From Bacteriovorax stolpii (GTDB taxonomy: Bacteria; Bdellovibrionota; UBA1018), in contig CAMAQA010000024.1 of the NCBI GenBank assembly GCA_945860415.1, positions 1 to 39,340 of the forward strand: a stretch of DNA of 39,340 bases, read 5' to 3'. The notes beneath the pieces were generated by a model. It ran no database searches. It had not been told where the DNA came from and worked only from the letters and a program-made list of their open reading frames with translations. A program made the translations under genes and the position numbers. This document shows positions 23,769 to 30,765 of the stretch, piece by piece. Every line of letters starts with the position of its first letter. The stretch's first letter is position 1.

Positions 23769-23794
23769 CGCTGGAGAGGCGTCAAGGTTAAGAC
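23765..23794 (+). promoter_or_regulatory. Possible promoter of the rpsP operon
   Basis: TTGACG (23765-23770), an 18-bp spacer and TAAGAC (23789-23794), 37 bp upstream of rpsP. TTGACGC also forms an inverted repeat with GCGTCAA at 23779-23785. Confidence 0.4.
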
Positions 23795-23830
23795 TCCGAC
23801 CTCGACCGAAATCGAAAGGAAACTTTTCAA

Positions 23831-24070
23831 ATGGCTGTGTCTATTCGTCTTTCGCGCCAGGGCGCCAAGAAAAACCCCACCTACATCATTGTTGCCGCTT
23901 CCGATCAGGGCAAGCGCGATGGTGCCTACCTCGAGCGCCTGGGCCAGTACTTTCCGAAGGCCGCCAAGGACAAGATCAAGGTCAACCTCGAAGCCGTCAA
24001 AGCGTGGCAGGCCAAGGGTGCCAAGGTCACACAAACGGTTGGACAACTCCTCAAGACGATTGCAGAATAA
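23831..24070 (+). CDS. rpsP: 30S ribosomal protein S16
   Basis: 79 aa, normal length. It opens with SIRLSRQGAKKNPTYIIVAA, followed by SDQGKRDGAYLERLGQYFPK, which is the conserved S16 core (family: VRIRLxRxGxKKxPxYxIVVAD...RDGRFIExLGxYxP). An AAGGAAA ribosome-binding site sits 8 bp upstream. It is a primary/secondary binder of the 16S 5' domain and helps small-subunit assembly. It is first in the translation cluster. Confidence 0.97.
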   Translation: MAVSIRLSRQGAKKNPTYIIVAASDQGKRDGAYLERLGQYFPKAAKDKIKVNLEAVKAWQAKGAKVTQTVGQLLKTIAE

Positions 24071-24227
24071 TCTGTAAGCGATCTTGTCAGGCGTTTGCGA
24101 CTTCAGCAGCCGGACCGATCGTGCAGTGCGTGATCACCGATTTTTGTCGGTGAATGAGTGTGGACCTTCAAGGCCTCGCGTCAAAGCGAGGGCAGGAGGC
24201 CGCGAGCTGAACGCGAGGAGATGCACG
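24071..24227 (+). promoter_or_regulatory. Structured leader between rpsP and khpA
   Basis: 157 bp without a gene. TCACCGA-TTTTTG-TCGGTGA (24136-24155) forms a clear hairpin, and CTCGC-GTCAAA-GCGAG follows inside an outer GGCCT/AGGCC pairing. There is no U-tract terminator, so transcription probably continues. The stems could set the relative expression of rpsP and khpA. Confidence 0.4.
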
Positions 24228-24497
24228 ATGTCAGGAGAGATGTCAGGGGCGAAAAGCAAAGGCGAGTTGACTCATCTGATCGAGACCATCGCGAAATGCC
24301 TAGTCGATTTCCCGGAGAAGGTTCAGGTCAATGAGGTGGTGGGCGAGAACACCACAGTCATCGAACTGAAGGTTGCCAAGGAAGATATCGGCAAGATTAT
24401 CGGCAAGCAGGGTCGCACCGCTCAAGCAGTACGGACGGTTCTCAATGGGGCTTCCACCAAACTCCGCAAGCGTACCGTTCTCGAGATCATTGAGTGA
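24228..24497 (+). CDS. khpA: KH-domain RNA-binding protein KhpA
   Basis: 89 aa. A single type-II KH domain with the GxxG loop in [19 protein letters not shown] (residues ~54-72) after a strand-rich start ([19 protein letters not shown]). KhpA proteins bind many RNAs, often with KhpB, and in Gram-positives affect cell division and length. The gene is typically between rpsP and rimM/trmD, as here. The start is the ATG at 24228, with GAGGAG 8 bp upstream; a second ATG four codons on (24240) is less well placed. The end overlaps the trmD frame. Confidence 0.92.
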   Translation: MSGEMSGAKSKGELTHLIETIAKCLVDFPEKVQVNEVVGENTTVIELKVAKEDIGKIIGKQGRTAQAVRTVLNGASTKLRKRTVLEIIE

Positions 24498-25224
24498 TCC
24501 GGCGCTCGAAGGAGCGAAATCCAGCAAGCCCTCACTGCAGTCCATTCAGTTTCTCACTCTTTTTCCCGAACTGATTGAGCCCGCGCTCCAGGCCAGCCTC
24601 ATGGGCAAGGCCGTAGTCCGCGGGCTCATGCATTTCGGGGTCACTCAAATCCGCAATTTCGCGACAGACAAGCACCGCACGGTCGATGAAACGCCGTATG
24701 GCGGAGGCGAAGGCATGCTCATGCGCGTGGATGTGCTCCATGCCGCATGGAAATCCATCACCGAAGTTGACCCCGAAAAAAAACGCCGAACCATCCTGCT
24801 TTCGCCCCAGGGAGCACATTTTACTCAGCCAAAAGCCCGCGAGCTCCTGGCGTACGACGAGCTGATTCTGGTTTGCGGCCACTATGAGGGCGTCGATGAG
24901 CGCTTCATCGAGCTCTGCGTCGATGAGGAGCTCTCGATTGGAGATTACGTCCTGACCGGAGGCGAGCTGCCTGCCGTGGTCATTGCCGATGTGGTGACCC
25001 GCCTGGTTCCAGGAGTCGTCGGCAACGAAGACTCGATCTCGCAGGACAGCCTCGAAGGGGGCCTGCTGAAGTACCCTCAGTACACCCGTCCTCGGGTCTA
25101 TGAGGGCCTCGAGGTGCCTCCCGTGCTGCTGGGGGGTAATCATCAGGAAATCGCCCGTTGGCGCCAAAAACAGCGCGAGGAGCGAACGCACCTCAAGCGC
25201 CCGGATCTGCTCAAAAAACCCTAA
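24445..25224 (+). CDS. trmD: tRNA (guanine-N1)-methyltransferase TrmD
   Basis: It methylates G37 at N1 in tRNAs with G36, preventing +1 frameshifting. The SPOUT fold with a trefoil knot is evident: [20 protein letters not shown] at the start, [46 protein letters not shown], the knot [20 protein letters not shown] (catalytic Asp follows in the family pattern), [13 protein letters not shown] and [16 protein letters not shown]. The start is uncertain. ATG 24445 gives 259 aa and overlaps khpA by 53 bp; TTG 24490 would give 244 aa and fit the family length equally well. Neither has a good ribosome-binding site, so coupling to khpA translation is likely. rimM, which normally lies just before trmD, is absent. 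Confidence 0.95.
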   Translation: MGLPPNSASVPFSRSLSDPALEGAKSSKPSLQSIQFLTLFPELIEPALQASLMGKAVVRGLMHFGVTQIRNFATDKHRTVDETPYGGGEGMLMRVDVLHAAWKSITEVDPEKKRRTILLSPQGAHFTQPKARELLAYDELILVCGHYEGVDERFIELCVDEELSIGDYVLTGGELPAVVIADVVTRLVPGVVGNEDSISQDSLEGGLLKYPQYTRPRVYEGLEVPPVLLGGNHQEIARWRQKQREERTHLKRPDLLKKP

Positions 25225-25271
25225 AAATACCCGGTGCAACCCACCGTCCGGCGTGATATCCGACCGAAGCT

Positions 25272-25865
25272 GTGTCGGTACCTGTTTACGTGGTCTTGCT
25301 TCATCATCCCATGCGGAATCGCGAGGGAAAGATCGTGACCACGGCCGTCACGAACCTCGATATCCACGATATCGCACGTTCGTGTCGGACTTTCGGAGTG
25401 AAGGAGTACATCCTCGTCACGCCGATCGAGAGCCAGCACCAGCTGGTTCGCCGAGTGCTGGGTCATTGGGGCGAAGAGCCTTCGATGAAATGGCACCCGG
25501 ATCGATTCGAAGCCCTCTCGAGGGTCAGGGTCGAGGCGAGCTTCACCGGACTTCTCGACAGGCTCATTCGTGAGCACGGGGTGAAGCCCGAAGTGGTGCT
25601 GACCGACGCGAGCGATCTCCGGGGTGGAATCTCCTATTCGGATTACCGAACAGAGCTTCAGGCCCGGGGGAAAGCTCCGAATCCGCGACCGGTGCTCATT
25701 GTTTTTGGCACCGGCTGGGGAATCGACAGCTCCTTCCATCCCGCGGTAGATCGGATCCTGGCTCCGATCTACGGGCCGGAAGGAAAGCAGGAAGAGGGAG
25801 GCTACAACCACCTCTCCGTCCGCGCGGCTGCCGCCATTATTTTGGATCGGCTGTTCGGAAATTAA
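25272..25865 (+). CDS. SPOUT-type RNA methyltransferase (Methyltrn_RNA_4 family)
   Basis: 197 aa. It opens VPVYVVLLHHPMRNREGKIV, followed by TTAVTNLDIHDIARSCRTFG, and ends with PVLIVFGTGWGIDSSFHPAV and YNHLSVRAAAAIILDRLFG. This is the knot-forming SAM-binding half of the SPOUT methyltransferases encoded beside trmD in Aquifex, Thermotoga and several delta-type bacteria (Pfam Methyltrn_RNA_4). The substrate is thought to be RNA, but the modified base is not established. The start is GTG at 25272, since no ATG gives the conserved first strand. It follows trmD by 47 bp and precedes rplS, so it belongs to the same transcription unit. Confidence 0.85.
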   Translation: MSVPVYVVLLHHPMRNREGKIVTTAVTNLDIHDIARSCRTFGVKEYILVTPIESQHQLVRRVLGHWGEEPSMKWHPDRFEALSRVRVEASFTGLLDRLIREHGVKPEVVLTDASDLRGGISYSDYRTELQARGKAPNPRPVLIVFGTGWGIDSSFHPAVDRILAPIYGPEGKQEEGGYNHLSVRAAAAIILDRLFGN

Positions 25866-25957
25866 CCGGTTCGTCCTGGCAACGGGGTGAATGACAACTG
25901 GCCAGGGTTTGCAGTCCTCGAAAGAGGCTGTGCTTTTAAAAAATGGAGTGTGTTGCC

Positions 25958-26434
25958 ATGGCAACGACCAAGACCAAGTATCGCCGCAAGTCCAAGAACT
26001 CTGTCCTTCCGCTCAAGAACCTCGCCGCCAAGGTGGCGATGGTCGAAAATCCGCAGATCCGCAGCGATCTCCCGCAGTTCAAGGCCGGTGACACCGTCCG
26101 CGTGCACGTCCGAATCAAGGAAGGCGACAAGGAACGCGTGCAGGTTTACGAAGGCGTCGTGATCGCCCGTTCGAACCGCGGCGGCAGCAAGTCCTTCAAC
26201 GTCCGCAAGATCTCCCACGGCGTGGGCGTCGAGCGTATCTTCCTCGAAACCTCGCCGAAGATTGCCAAGCTCGAAGTGGTCCAGAGCGGCCGTGTTCGTC
26301 GCGCGAAGTTGTACTACATCCGCGGCCTCGAAGGTAAGGCCGCCAAGATCGAGCAGGAAGTCGAAACCCAGGCTCAGGCAGCAGCTTCTGCCGCAGCCAA
26401 GGAAAAGACCCAGTCCAAGCAGTCCAAGAAGTAA
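25958..26434 (+). CDS. rplS: 50S ribosomal protein L19
   Basis: 158 aa from the ATG at 25958; an upstream in-frame ATG (25943) is less likely because GGAG sits 8 bp before 25958. The core is typical: [72 protein letters not shown] and [15 protein letters not shown]. It is longer than the usual ~115 aa because of a basic N-terminal extension ([13 protein letters not shown]) and a Lys/Ala/Gln tail after residue 128. L19 contacts the 30S-50S interface. A strong terminator follows at once, so this probably ends the rpsP-trmD-rplS transcript. Confidence 0.96.
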   Translation: MATTKTKYRRKSKNSVLPLKNLAAKVAMVENPQIRSDLPQFKAGDTVRVHVRIKEGDKERVQVYEGVVIARSNRGGSKSFNVRKISHGVGVERIFLETSPKIAKLEVVQSGRVRRAKLYYIRGLEGKAAKIEQEVETQAQAAASAAAKEKTQSKQSKK

Positions 26435-26447
26435 TTCTGGAAAGACA

Positions 26448-26482
26448 GGCGGGATTCCCTTGCGGGAATCCCGCCTTTTTTT
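26448..26482 (+). terminator. Strong intrinsic terminator after rplS
   Basis: GGCGGGATTCCC-TTGC-GGGAATCCCGCC is a perfect 12-bp stem followed by seven Ts. The next base begins the rnhB start codon, which leaves rnhB without a leader unless there is readthrough. Confidence 0.95.
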
Positions 26483-27169
26483 ATGGTCAAAACCGCTTCA
26501 TGCGCTCCCACCCTCGAGCACGAGATCGCTGCCGGTTTTCCGGACAGGATCATCATTGGCGTGGATGAAGTAGGGCGCGGATGTCTTGCTGGCCCCGTCA
26601 TGGCAGGCGCCTTCGCCTTTCCCTGGAGCGGCGAAGTTCCGGAGTGGAGCTCCAGGGTCCGCGACAGCAAACTTCTCAGCGCGAAAGTTCGCGACGAACT
26701 CTCCCTCAAGCTCCGAGAATGGACCCCTTACTGGCACGTCGCGGAATCGACGGTCGCCGAAATCGACTCCATCAACATCCTCAAGGCAGCTGAACTGGCG
26801 ATGAAACGGGCAGTGGATGCCGTAGTCGATCGGATTCGTACCGATCACGGCTCTTCGATCGAATCGCGCATTCACGTCCTGGTCGACGGAAATCGATTGC
26901 CCCGACAATTGAAGGAAAAGGCGACCGCCATTGTGGGGGGCGATCGCCTCTGCCTGAGCATTGCCTGCGCGTCGATCCTCGCCAAAGTGAAGCGCGACCG
27001 ACGGCTGGAGGAGCTGGAAGTCCTGCATCCGGGTTACGGTCTCGCAGTCCACAAAGGCTACGGCACCCCCGAACACTTGGAATCACTCCGGCGCCTCAAA
27101 CCCTGTCCGGAACATCGACGGAGCTTTGCTCCGGTTCGGCAGGCACTCGAGGGCCGAGGAATCGATTAG
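26483..27169 (+). CDS. rnhB: Ribonuclease HII
   Basis: It cleaves the RNA strand of RNA-DNA hybrids and starts removal of single ribonucleotides from DNA. 228 aa. The catalytic carboxylates are in IIIGVDEVGRGCLAGPV (Asp28, Glu29), RVRDSKLLSAK (Asp) and ASILAKVKRDRR (Asp); KGYGTPEHLE and HRRSFAPV close the family core. The annotated ATG lies directly behind the rplS terminator with no ribosome-binding site. A later in-frame start is not attractive, because the conserved strand begins near residue 22. Translation may therefore be leaderless or rely on readthrough. It converges with the gene on the minus strand, sharing 4 bp at the stops. Confidence 0.95.
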   Translation: MVKTASCAPTLEHEIAAGFPDRIIIGVDEVGRGCLAGPVMAGAFAFPWSGEVPEWSSRVRDSKLLSAKVRDELSLKLREWTPYWHVAESTVAEIDSINILKAAELAMKRAVDAVVDRIRTDHGSSIESRIHVLVDGNRLPRQLKEKATAIVGGDRLCLSIACASILAKVKRDRRLEELEVLHPGYGLAVHKGYGTPEHLESLRRLKPCPEHRRSFAPVRQALEGRGID

Positions 27170-27483
27170 AGGATCGACTCACCCTTCTTTTCCATCTTCA
27201 GCAACTTGGTATAAATCCCCATCAATAACAGCGACGGAGCCCAGAGCCCCACGAAGTTGGCGACCGGCTTCTGGCGCGAGGTCACGGCCAGCACCGCGGA
27301 GGCGATGATGCTCAGGCCGGCGGCAGTCACAAATGCTGACTCCGGAATCCGGCGTGCACGCTCCTCGACCTGATGGGTGATGTCGCTCGCGCGCTTCTTG
27401 AATTCAGGAAATCTTTCCTGAAGGTTGGACTTCACCTGTTCGACGTTTTCTTTTGCTTTTTCAGCGGTCGGATTGAATGCCAT
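27166..27483 (-). CDS. Small membrane protein with an amphipathic N-terminal helix, unknown function
   Basis: 105 aa from the ATG at 27483, preceded by a strong GAGGAGGAACG site. Residues 1-45 form a long charged helix (NPTAEKAKENVEQVKSNLQE, then FPEFKKRASDITHQVEER), reminiscent of YtxH/ElaB-type stress proteins. Two hydrophobic segments follow (FVTAAGLSIIASAVLAV and FVGLWAPSLLLMGIYTKL). The C-terminus is basic. It is probably an inner-membrane protein with both ends in the cytoplasm. It is divergent from yraN, whose start lies 33 bp away, so the two promoters must overlap. No family is recognised with confidence. Confidence 0.75.
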   Translation of the reverse strand: MAFNPTAEKAKENVEQVKSNLQERFPEFKKRASDITHQVEERARRIPESAFVTAAGLSIIASAVLAVTSRQKPVANFVGLWAPSLLLMGIYTKLLKMEKKGESIL

Positions 27484-27516
27484 AAAAAATCGTTCCTCCT
27501 CAGGCAAAGGGTGCAA

Positions 27517-27897
27517 ATGGATGACCAGGAAAAGCAGGCGGTCCGGCGGGCGACGGGCGGAACGGCAGAGGATCTGGCGGCTGCCGAATATGAAAAGGCG
27601 GGCGCTCGGATCGTCGCACGAAACCATCGGCTCAAGTGCGGCGAGCTCGACCTTGTTGTCGAAGAGACCGACGGATCCGAAATCGTGCTGGTGTTCGTGG
27701 AGGTACGTGCCCGAAGCGAGCTGGCGAGCTGGGAGACCCCCGCTGAGTCGCTCACTCCATCCAAGCTCCGGAAGCTCCGGAATGCCGCGAGTTCCTACCT
27801 GGCGTCCTATCGGGGGGCGGCCACTTCGGTCCGTTTCGATCTCGCGAGCTGGAATCTCCAGACGATGCAAATCCACAAGAACTTTTGGTGGTACTGA
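27517..27897 (+). CDS. UPF0102 (YraN) family endonuclease-like protein
   Basis: 126 aa. The family pattern is clear: GGTAEDLAAAEYEKAGARIV at the start, CGELDLVVEE (the G-E-x-D of a PD-(D/E)xK-like core, residues 42-45), VLVFVEVRAR (the E-x-K position, where Lys is Arg64), and the C-terminal KLRKLRNAASSYLA. YraN proteins resemble Holliday-junction resolvases in fold, but their function is unproven. The rplS-rnhB-yraN order is common in bacteria. The start is the ATG at 27517 after AAAGGG; upstream codons run back through the divergent gene. Confidence 0.88.
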   Translation: MDDQEKQAVRRATGGTAEDLAAAEYEKAGARIVARNHRLKCGELDLVVEETDGSEIVLVFVEVRARSELASWETPAESLTPSKLRKLRNAASSYLASYRGAATSVRFDLASWNLQTMQIHKNFWWY

Positions 27898-27923
27898 CCG
27901 GAGACTTTTGTCACCCTGAGCTC

Positions 27924-28286
27924 ATGGACGTCCGTAGAATCGCTGCATTCCTTCTGGTCATCACCGCACTCGGCGCATCGTCGAACGCCCGGGCCGAGGA
28001 TGAGGATCTCGACTCCCGGCATGTACGGACCGTGTTTCGACTGGGAACGCTGGGCGCAGCTGCCGGTGCTGGCGCGGGGCTCGTCATGTGGCCCGTCTCG
28101 GGCCGAGTGAACACGCTTTTCGTGGGAGCAGGGGTAGGGTTTGTCGTGGGAACGCTCGCCGGGCTCTACCATGTGAACAACGAGAACGATCCTCAGAATC
28201 CCTTGAGAGCCCTGGGCCTGAGCCTGCCAATGCCGGGCGAGGCCGAAGCCTCGCCCGTGGTCGTCAGCTGGCAATTCGAATTCTGA
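27924..28286 (+). CDS. Exported or membrane protein with glycine-zipper segments
   Basis: 120 aa. The signal peptide is MDVRRIAAFLLVITALGASS, ending NARAED. The mature part has two Gly/Ala-rich hydrophobic stretches (FRLGTLGAAAGAGAGLVMWP and FVGAGVGFVVGTLAGLYHV), as in glycine-zipper membrane proteins, and ends in a strand, VVVSWQFEF, typical of small outer-membrane barrel or lipoprotein tails. The ATG at 27924 is chosen because it gives the signal peptide; the frame is open 39 bp further upstream into yraN. The stop TGA and the stop of the convergent STAS gene are adjacent in TGATCA. The function is unknown. Confidence 0.65.
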   Translation: MDVRRIAAFLLVITALGASSNARAEDEDLDSRHVRTVFRLGTLGAAAGAGAGLVMWPVSGRVNTLFVGAGVGFVVGTLAGLYHVNNENDPQNPLRALGLSLPMPGEAEASPVVVSWQFEF

Positions 28287-28649
28287 TCAGTTGTTTTCGC
28301 TGTACTTGCGGCGGGCCCGCTCTTCGGTGTCGTAGAAGTCGAATTCCTCGTTGTCGTCGAAGGCGCGGATCACCTTCTGGAACTCGCTCCCGACGTGGCA
28401 GTATCGGGGCTTCGTCGGAGACCTGCGGTTGAAGTCCTTCAAGGTCTGCACGAAGCTCGAAATTCCGCTGGAGCCGACGAACTCGAGCTTCTCGAGATTG
28501 AAGATGATCTGGGTGGGGACGGAGTCCTTTTTGGCAGCCTGGATGAGCCTGCTCAGGTCATCCTTGAAGGGTTGCTGGGTTTCATAGTCCAGCTTGCCGT
28601 TGACTTCGACCACGATGGTATCGCCCGACTTTTTGATTTGTGTTTTCAT
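28287..28649 (-). CDS. STAS-domain protein (anti-sigma-factor antagonist type)
   Basis: 120 aa. Single STAS fold: TQIKKSGDTIVVEVNGKLDY, IIFNLEKLEFVGSSGISSFV (residues ~48-66) and a C-terminal helix. In SpoIIAA the partner kinase phosphorylates the second Ser of DSSG; here the motif is GSSG, with Ser61 at that place and the preceding Asp changed to Gly59. The long charged tail (DTEERARRKYSENN) is unusual. Such proteins bind a HATPase-domain kinase or anti-sigma factor; the HATPase protein at 36995 is CheA-like, not RsbW-like, so no partner is identified. AAGGA lies 7 bp before the start. It is divergent from rsmI. Confidence 0.85.
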   Translation of the reverse strand: MKTQIKKSGDTIVVEVNGKLDYETQQPFKDDLSRLIQAAKKDSVPTQIIFNLEKLEFVGSSGISSFVQTLKDFNRRSPTKPRYCHVGSEFQKVIRAFDDNEEFDFYDTEERARRKYSENN

Positions 28650-28678
28650 AACGTCCTTGTTTGAAACTAGTGCCAGCC

Positions 28679-29665
28679 ATGATTATGGAACCCCCATCCG
28701 AAGCGACCAAGAGGCAAAAAATTCCCTCCGGAGGCCACCCGGGCCTTCCTTCCGGGCTGTGGATCGTGGCCACGCCCATCGGCAATCTCTCGGATTTGTC
28801 TCCTCGGGCCAGGCTGGCTCTGGAGCATGCCGACTGGATTGCGTGCGAGGACACGCGCAGGACTCGATCGCTGCTCTCGGCTGTCGGAATTCCTGCCTCT
28901 CGCGAAGGCGGTGGCGATCGCCTGAGGCGTTTCGATCGGCATACCTCATCGGAAGTGGCAGAATCGTGGGTTCGCGAGATGGAATCGGCAGGAGAGTCGA
29001 TTGCCCTCGTCTCCGACGCCGGAACTCCGGGAATCAGCGATCCCGGCGCCCTCTTGGTCCGCCATGCCCTGGACGCGGGCATTCGAGTGACGCCGGTACC
29101 AGGACCCTCTGCCGTATCTGCCTTCCTCAGCGTTACCGGCTGGCCTGATGCCGATTGTTTTGGCTTTCAGGGTTTTTTGCCTCGGCAGAAAAAGACTCTC
29201 GAAGGAACAGTTCACGAAAGGGCAGGTTGGGCTCGAAGCACCGGGCGTGCGTGGATCTCCGTCTGGTTTGAAAGCCCAGAGCGCGTGGGAGAGTCTCTGA
29301 AGGTGATCGATTCGGTTCTCTCGGGCGATCCGGGGGTGGAGGTTGCTGCCTGCAAAGAGTTAACGAAAGTTCACGAGAGGCTGTTTCGGGGCAGTCCGTC
29401 GCAGGTTTCTGCCGAGGTCTCCGAGGAGCTCGAACGCGAGGGCGCACTCGGCGAATGGGCCATAGCCATCAAGTTTCCAGCAGTTGGCGCAGGCGCATCC
29501 GAGCCTGCATCGCAGGAAGAGTGGGGGCGCGCACTGGAATGTCTTCAGGACGCGGGAGTCAAGGACTCGGAATCTGCGCGCATCATTAGTCATCGTTTTG
29601 GCGTTTCTCGCGATGAAGCCTATCGGCGAGCACTCGATTTCAAAAAAAGGTGGAGGGGGGGTTGA
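28679..29665 (+). CDS. rsmI: 16S rRNA 2'-O-methyltransferase RsmI (C1402)
   Basis: 328 aa from the ATG at 28679 (another ATG two codons on). The tetrapyrrole-methylase fold is evident: LWIVATPIGNLSDLSPRAR (~27-45), CEDTRRTRSLL, the SAM loop VSDAGTPGISDPGALLV (~111-127), VTPVPGPSAVSAFLSVTG, FQGFLPRQKK, and ACKELTKVHERLFRGSPSQV. The C-terminal extension (AGVKDSESARIISHRFGVSR) is the usual helical domain. RsmI modifies C1402 in the decoding centre together with RsmH. Its stop codon is part of a promoter-like TTGACG for the RNA that follows. Confidence 0.95.
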   Translation: MIMEPPSEATKRQKIPSGGHPGLPSGLWIVATPIGNLSDLSPRARLALEHADWIACEDTRRTRSLLSAVGIPASREGGGDRLRRFDRHTSSEVAESWVREMESAGESIALVSDAGTPGISDPGALLVRHALDAGIRVTPVPGPSAVSAFLSVTGWPDADCFGFQGFLPRQKKTLEGTVHERAGWARSTGRAWISVWFESPERVGESLKVIDSVLSGDPGVEVAACKELTKVHERLFRGSPSQVSAEVSEELEREGALGEWAIAIKFPAVGAGASEPASQEEWGRALECLQDAGVKDSESARIISHRFGVSRDEAYRRALDFKKRWRGG

Positions 29666-29689
29666 CGCCCTCTCGATGCCCCGTACACT
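29662..29689 (+). promoter_or_regulatory. Promoter-like element of the putative small RNA
   Basis: TTGACG (29662-29667), a 16-bp spacer and TACACT (29684-29689), predicting initiation near 29696. The -35 box contains the rsmI stop codon. Confidence 0.45.
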
Positions 29690-29695
29690 CAGGAG

Positions 29696-29798
29696 TGTGG
29701 TTGTGGTTTGAATCCAAGGACGGGTTCAAGGGAGAAAAAAATTTCTCATTCTCGTGGGCCTCAGTGCAGTCAGGATGACGTCGCACTGAGGCTTTTTT
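29696..29798 (+). ncRNA. Putative small structured RNA with GGA-bearing loops (possible Csr-type regulator)
   Basis: Between rsmI and accD a promoter-like element and a perfect terminator enclose about 103 nt with no open frame. Three stems are visible. TTGAATCC-AAGGAC-GGGTTCAA (29708-29729) has an 8-bp stem with AAGGA in its loop. GAGAAA-AAAA-TTTCTC lies at 29732-29747. The terminal hairpin is 29758-29792, whose apex GTCA-GGA-TGAC presents CAGGATG, the sequence repeated in CsrB-type RNAs that bind CsrA. A further CAGGAG lies at 29690-29695, just at the start site. It could be a CsrA-sequestering sRNA, or simply the 3' UTR of rsmI. Evidence is structural only. Confidence 0.45.
29758..29798 (+). 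terminator. Intrinsic terminator between rsmI and accD
   Basis: GCCTCAGTGC (29758-29767) pairs perfectly with GCACTGAGGC (29783-29792), followed by six Ts. The 15-nt apex contains a second small stem. Confidence 0.92.
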
Positions 29799-29833
29799 CA
29801 TTTTAAATCCCCCACTTCAGCTCCATCCCCAGT

Positions 29834-29862
29834 TTGATTCCCTGCCGGTCGCCTGCTAAGGT
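29834..29862 (+). promoter_or_regulatory. Possible accD promoter giving a near-leaderless mRNA
   Basis: TTGATT (29834-29839), a 17-bp spacer and TAAGGT (29857-29862) would place the start about 3 nt before the ATG at 29872. There is no Shine-Dalgarno sequence upstream of that ATG. Confidence 0.4.
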
Positions 29863-29871
29863 CGAGCGGTC

Positions 29872-30765
29872 ATGGCATGGTTTGATGATCTGAAAACGCC
29901 GCGCATCAAGTCGGTGAATCTGCAGGATTCTGAGAAGGTGTCTCGTGTTCCCGAGGGGCTCTGGATCAAATGTCCGTCCTGCGCCGAAATCCTCCAGTCC
30001 AAGTCCCTCAAGGACAACCTTGGGGTCTGTCCGGAGTGCTCGCATCATTTTCGGATGTCGGCCGCCGAGCGCGTTTCGATGCTCAGCGATGAAGGCAGTT
30101 TCGAAGAGTATGCCGACGATCTTGTGTCCATCGATCCGCTCGAATTTGACGACACGAAATCCTACAAGCAGCGCCTCCGTTCGGCTGCCGGATCCACCGG
30201 TCTTCGAGATGCATTCGTGGTCGGCAGGGCGCGCCTGAAGGGTGTTCCATTCCATCTCGGCGTTTTCGAGTTCAAGTTCATGGGCGGCAGCATGGGTGTC
30301 GTCGTGGGCGAAAAGATCGCACGACTTTTCGAAGGCTCGCTGCAGGACAAGGTTCCTGCCGTCGTCGTTTCCGCTTCTGGTGGAGCTCGAATGCAGGAGG
30401 GAATCCTGTCCCTGATGCAGATGGCGAAGACCAGTGCCCTGGTTGATGAGCTTCGCCGCCAGGGAATTCCCTACATCTCGATCCTGACCGATCCAACGAC
30501 CGGGGGAGTCGCCGCTTCTTTTGCCATGCTGGGTGACATCATCCTCGCAGAACCGAACGCCCGGGTGGGCTTTGCCGGGCCGCGCGTGATTGAGCAGACC
30601 ATCCGCCAGTCGCTGCCTGAAGGGTTTCAGCGTAGCGAATTCCTCCTGAAGCATGGCTTCGTGGATCGGGTGCTGGGGCGCAAGGATCTTTCGAGCGAGC
30701 TCCATCGTTGGATGCTCTTCCTGGGCCGTTCCACCTGCCGTTTTCCCGCGGAATGCATCGCCTGA
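29872..30765 (+). CDS. accD: Acetyl-CoA carboxylase carboxyltransferase subunit beta
   Basis: It moves the carboxyl group from carboxybiotin to acetyl-CoA, the first step of fatty-acid synthesis, with AccA. 297 aa, normal length. The N-terminal zinc ribbon has Cys34, Cys37, Cys53 and Cys56 (KCPSC, VCPEC). The crotonase-like core follows: FKFMGGSMGVVVGEKIARLF, ASGGARMQEGILSLMQMAKT, YISILTDPTTGGVAASFAML, GDIILAEPNARVGFAGPRVI and HGFVDRVLGRKDL. The zinc ribbon binds its own and accA mRNA in E. coli. The last 13 bp overlap the lptD start, coupling lipid synthesis to envelope assembly in one transcript. Confidence 0.97.
   Translation: MAWFDDLKTPRIKSVNLQDSEKVSRVPEGLWIKCPSCAEILQSKSLKDNLGVCPECSHHFRMSAAERVSMLSDEGSFEEYADDLVSIDPLEFDDTKSYKQRLRSAAGSTGLRDAFVVGRARLKGVPFHLGVFEFKFMGGSMGVVVGEKIARLFEGSLQDKVPAVVVSASGGARMQEGILSLMQMAKTSALVDELRRQGIPYISILTDPTTGGVAASFAMLGDIILAEPNARVGFAGPRVIEQTIRQSLPEGFQRSEFLLKHGFVDRVLGRKDLSSELHRWMLFLGRSTCRFPAECIA

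Noticed and set aside
29696..29798. 4.5S SRP RNA or 6S RNA
   Set aside because: The conserved SRP loop (GGAAG/AGCA) and the 6S central bubble are not present, and the length and structure do not fit.
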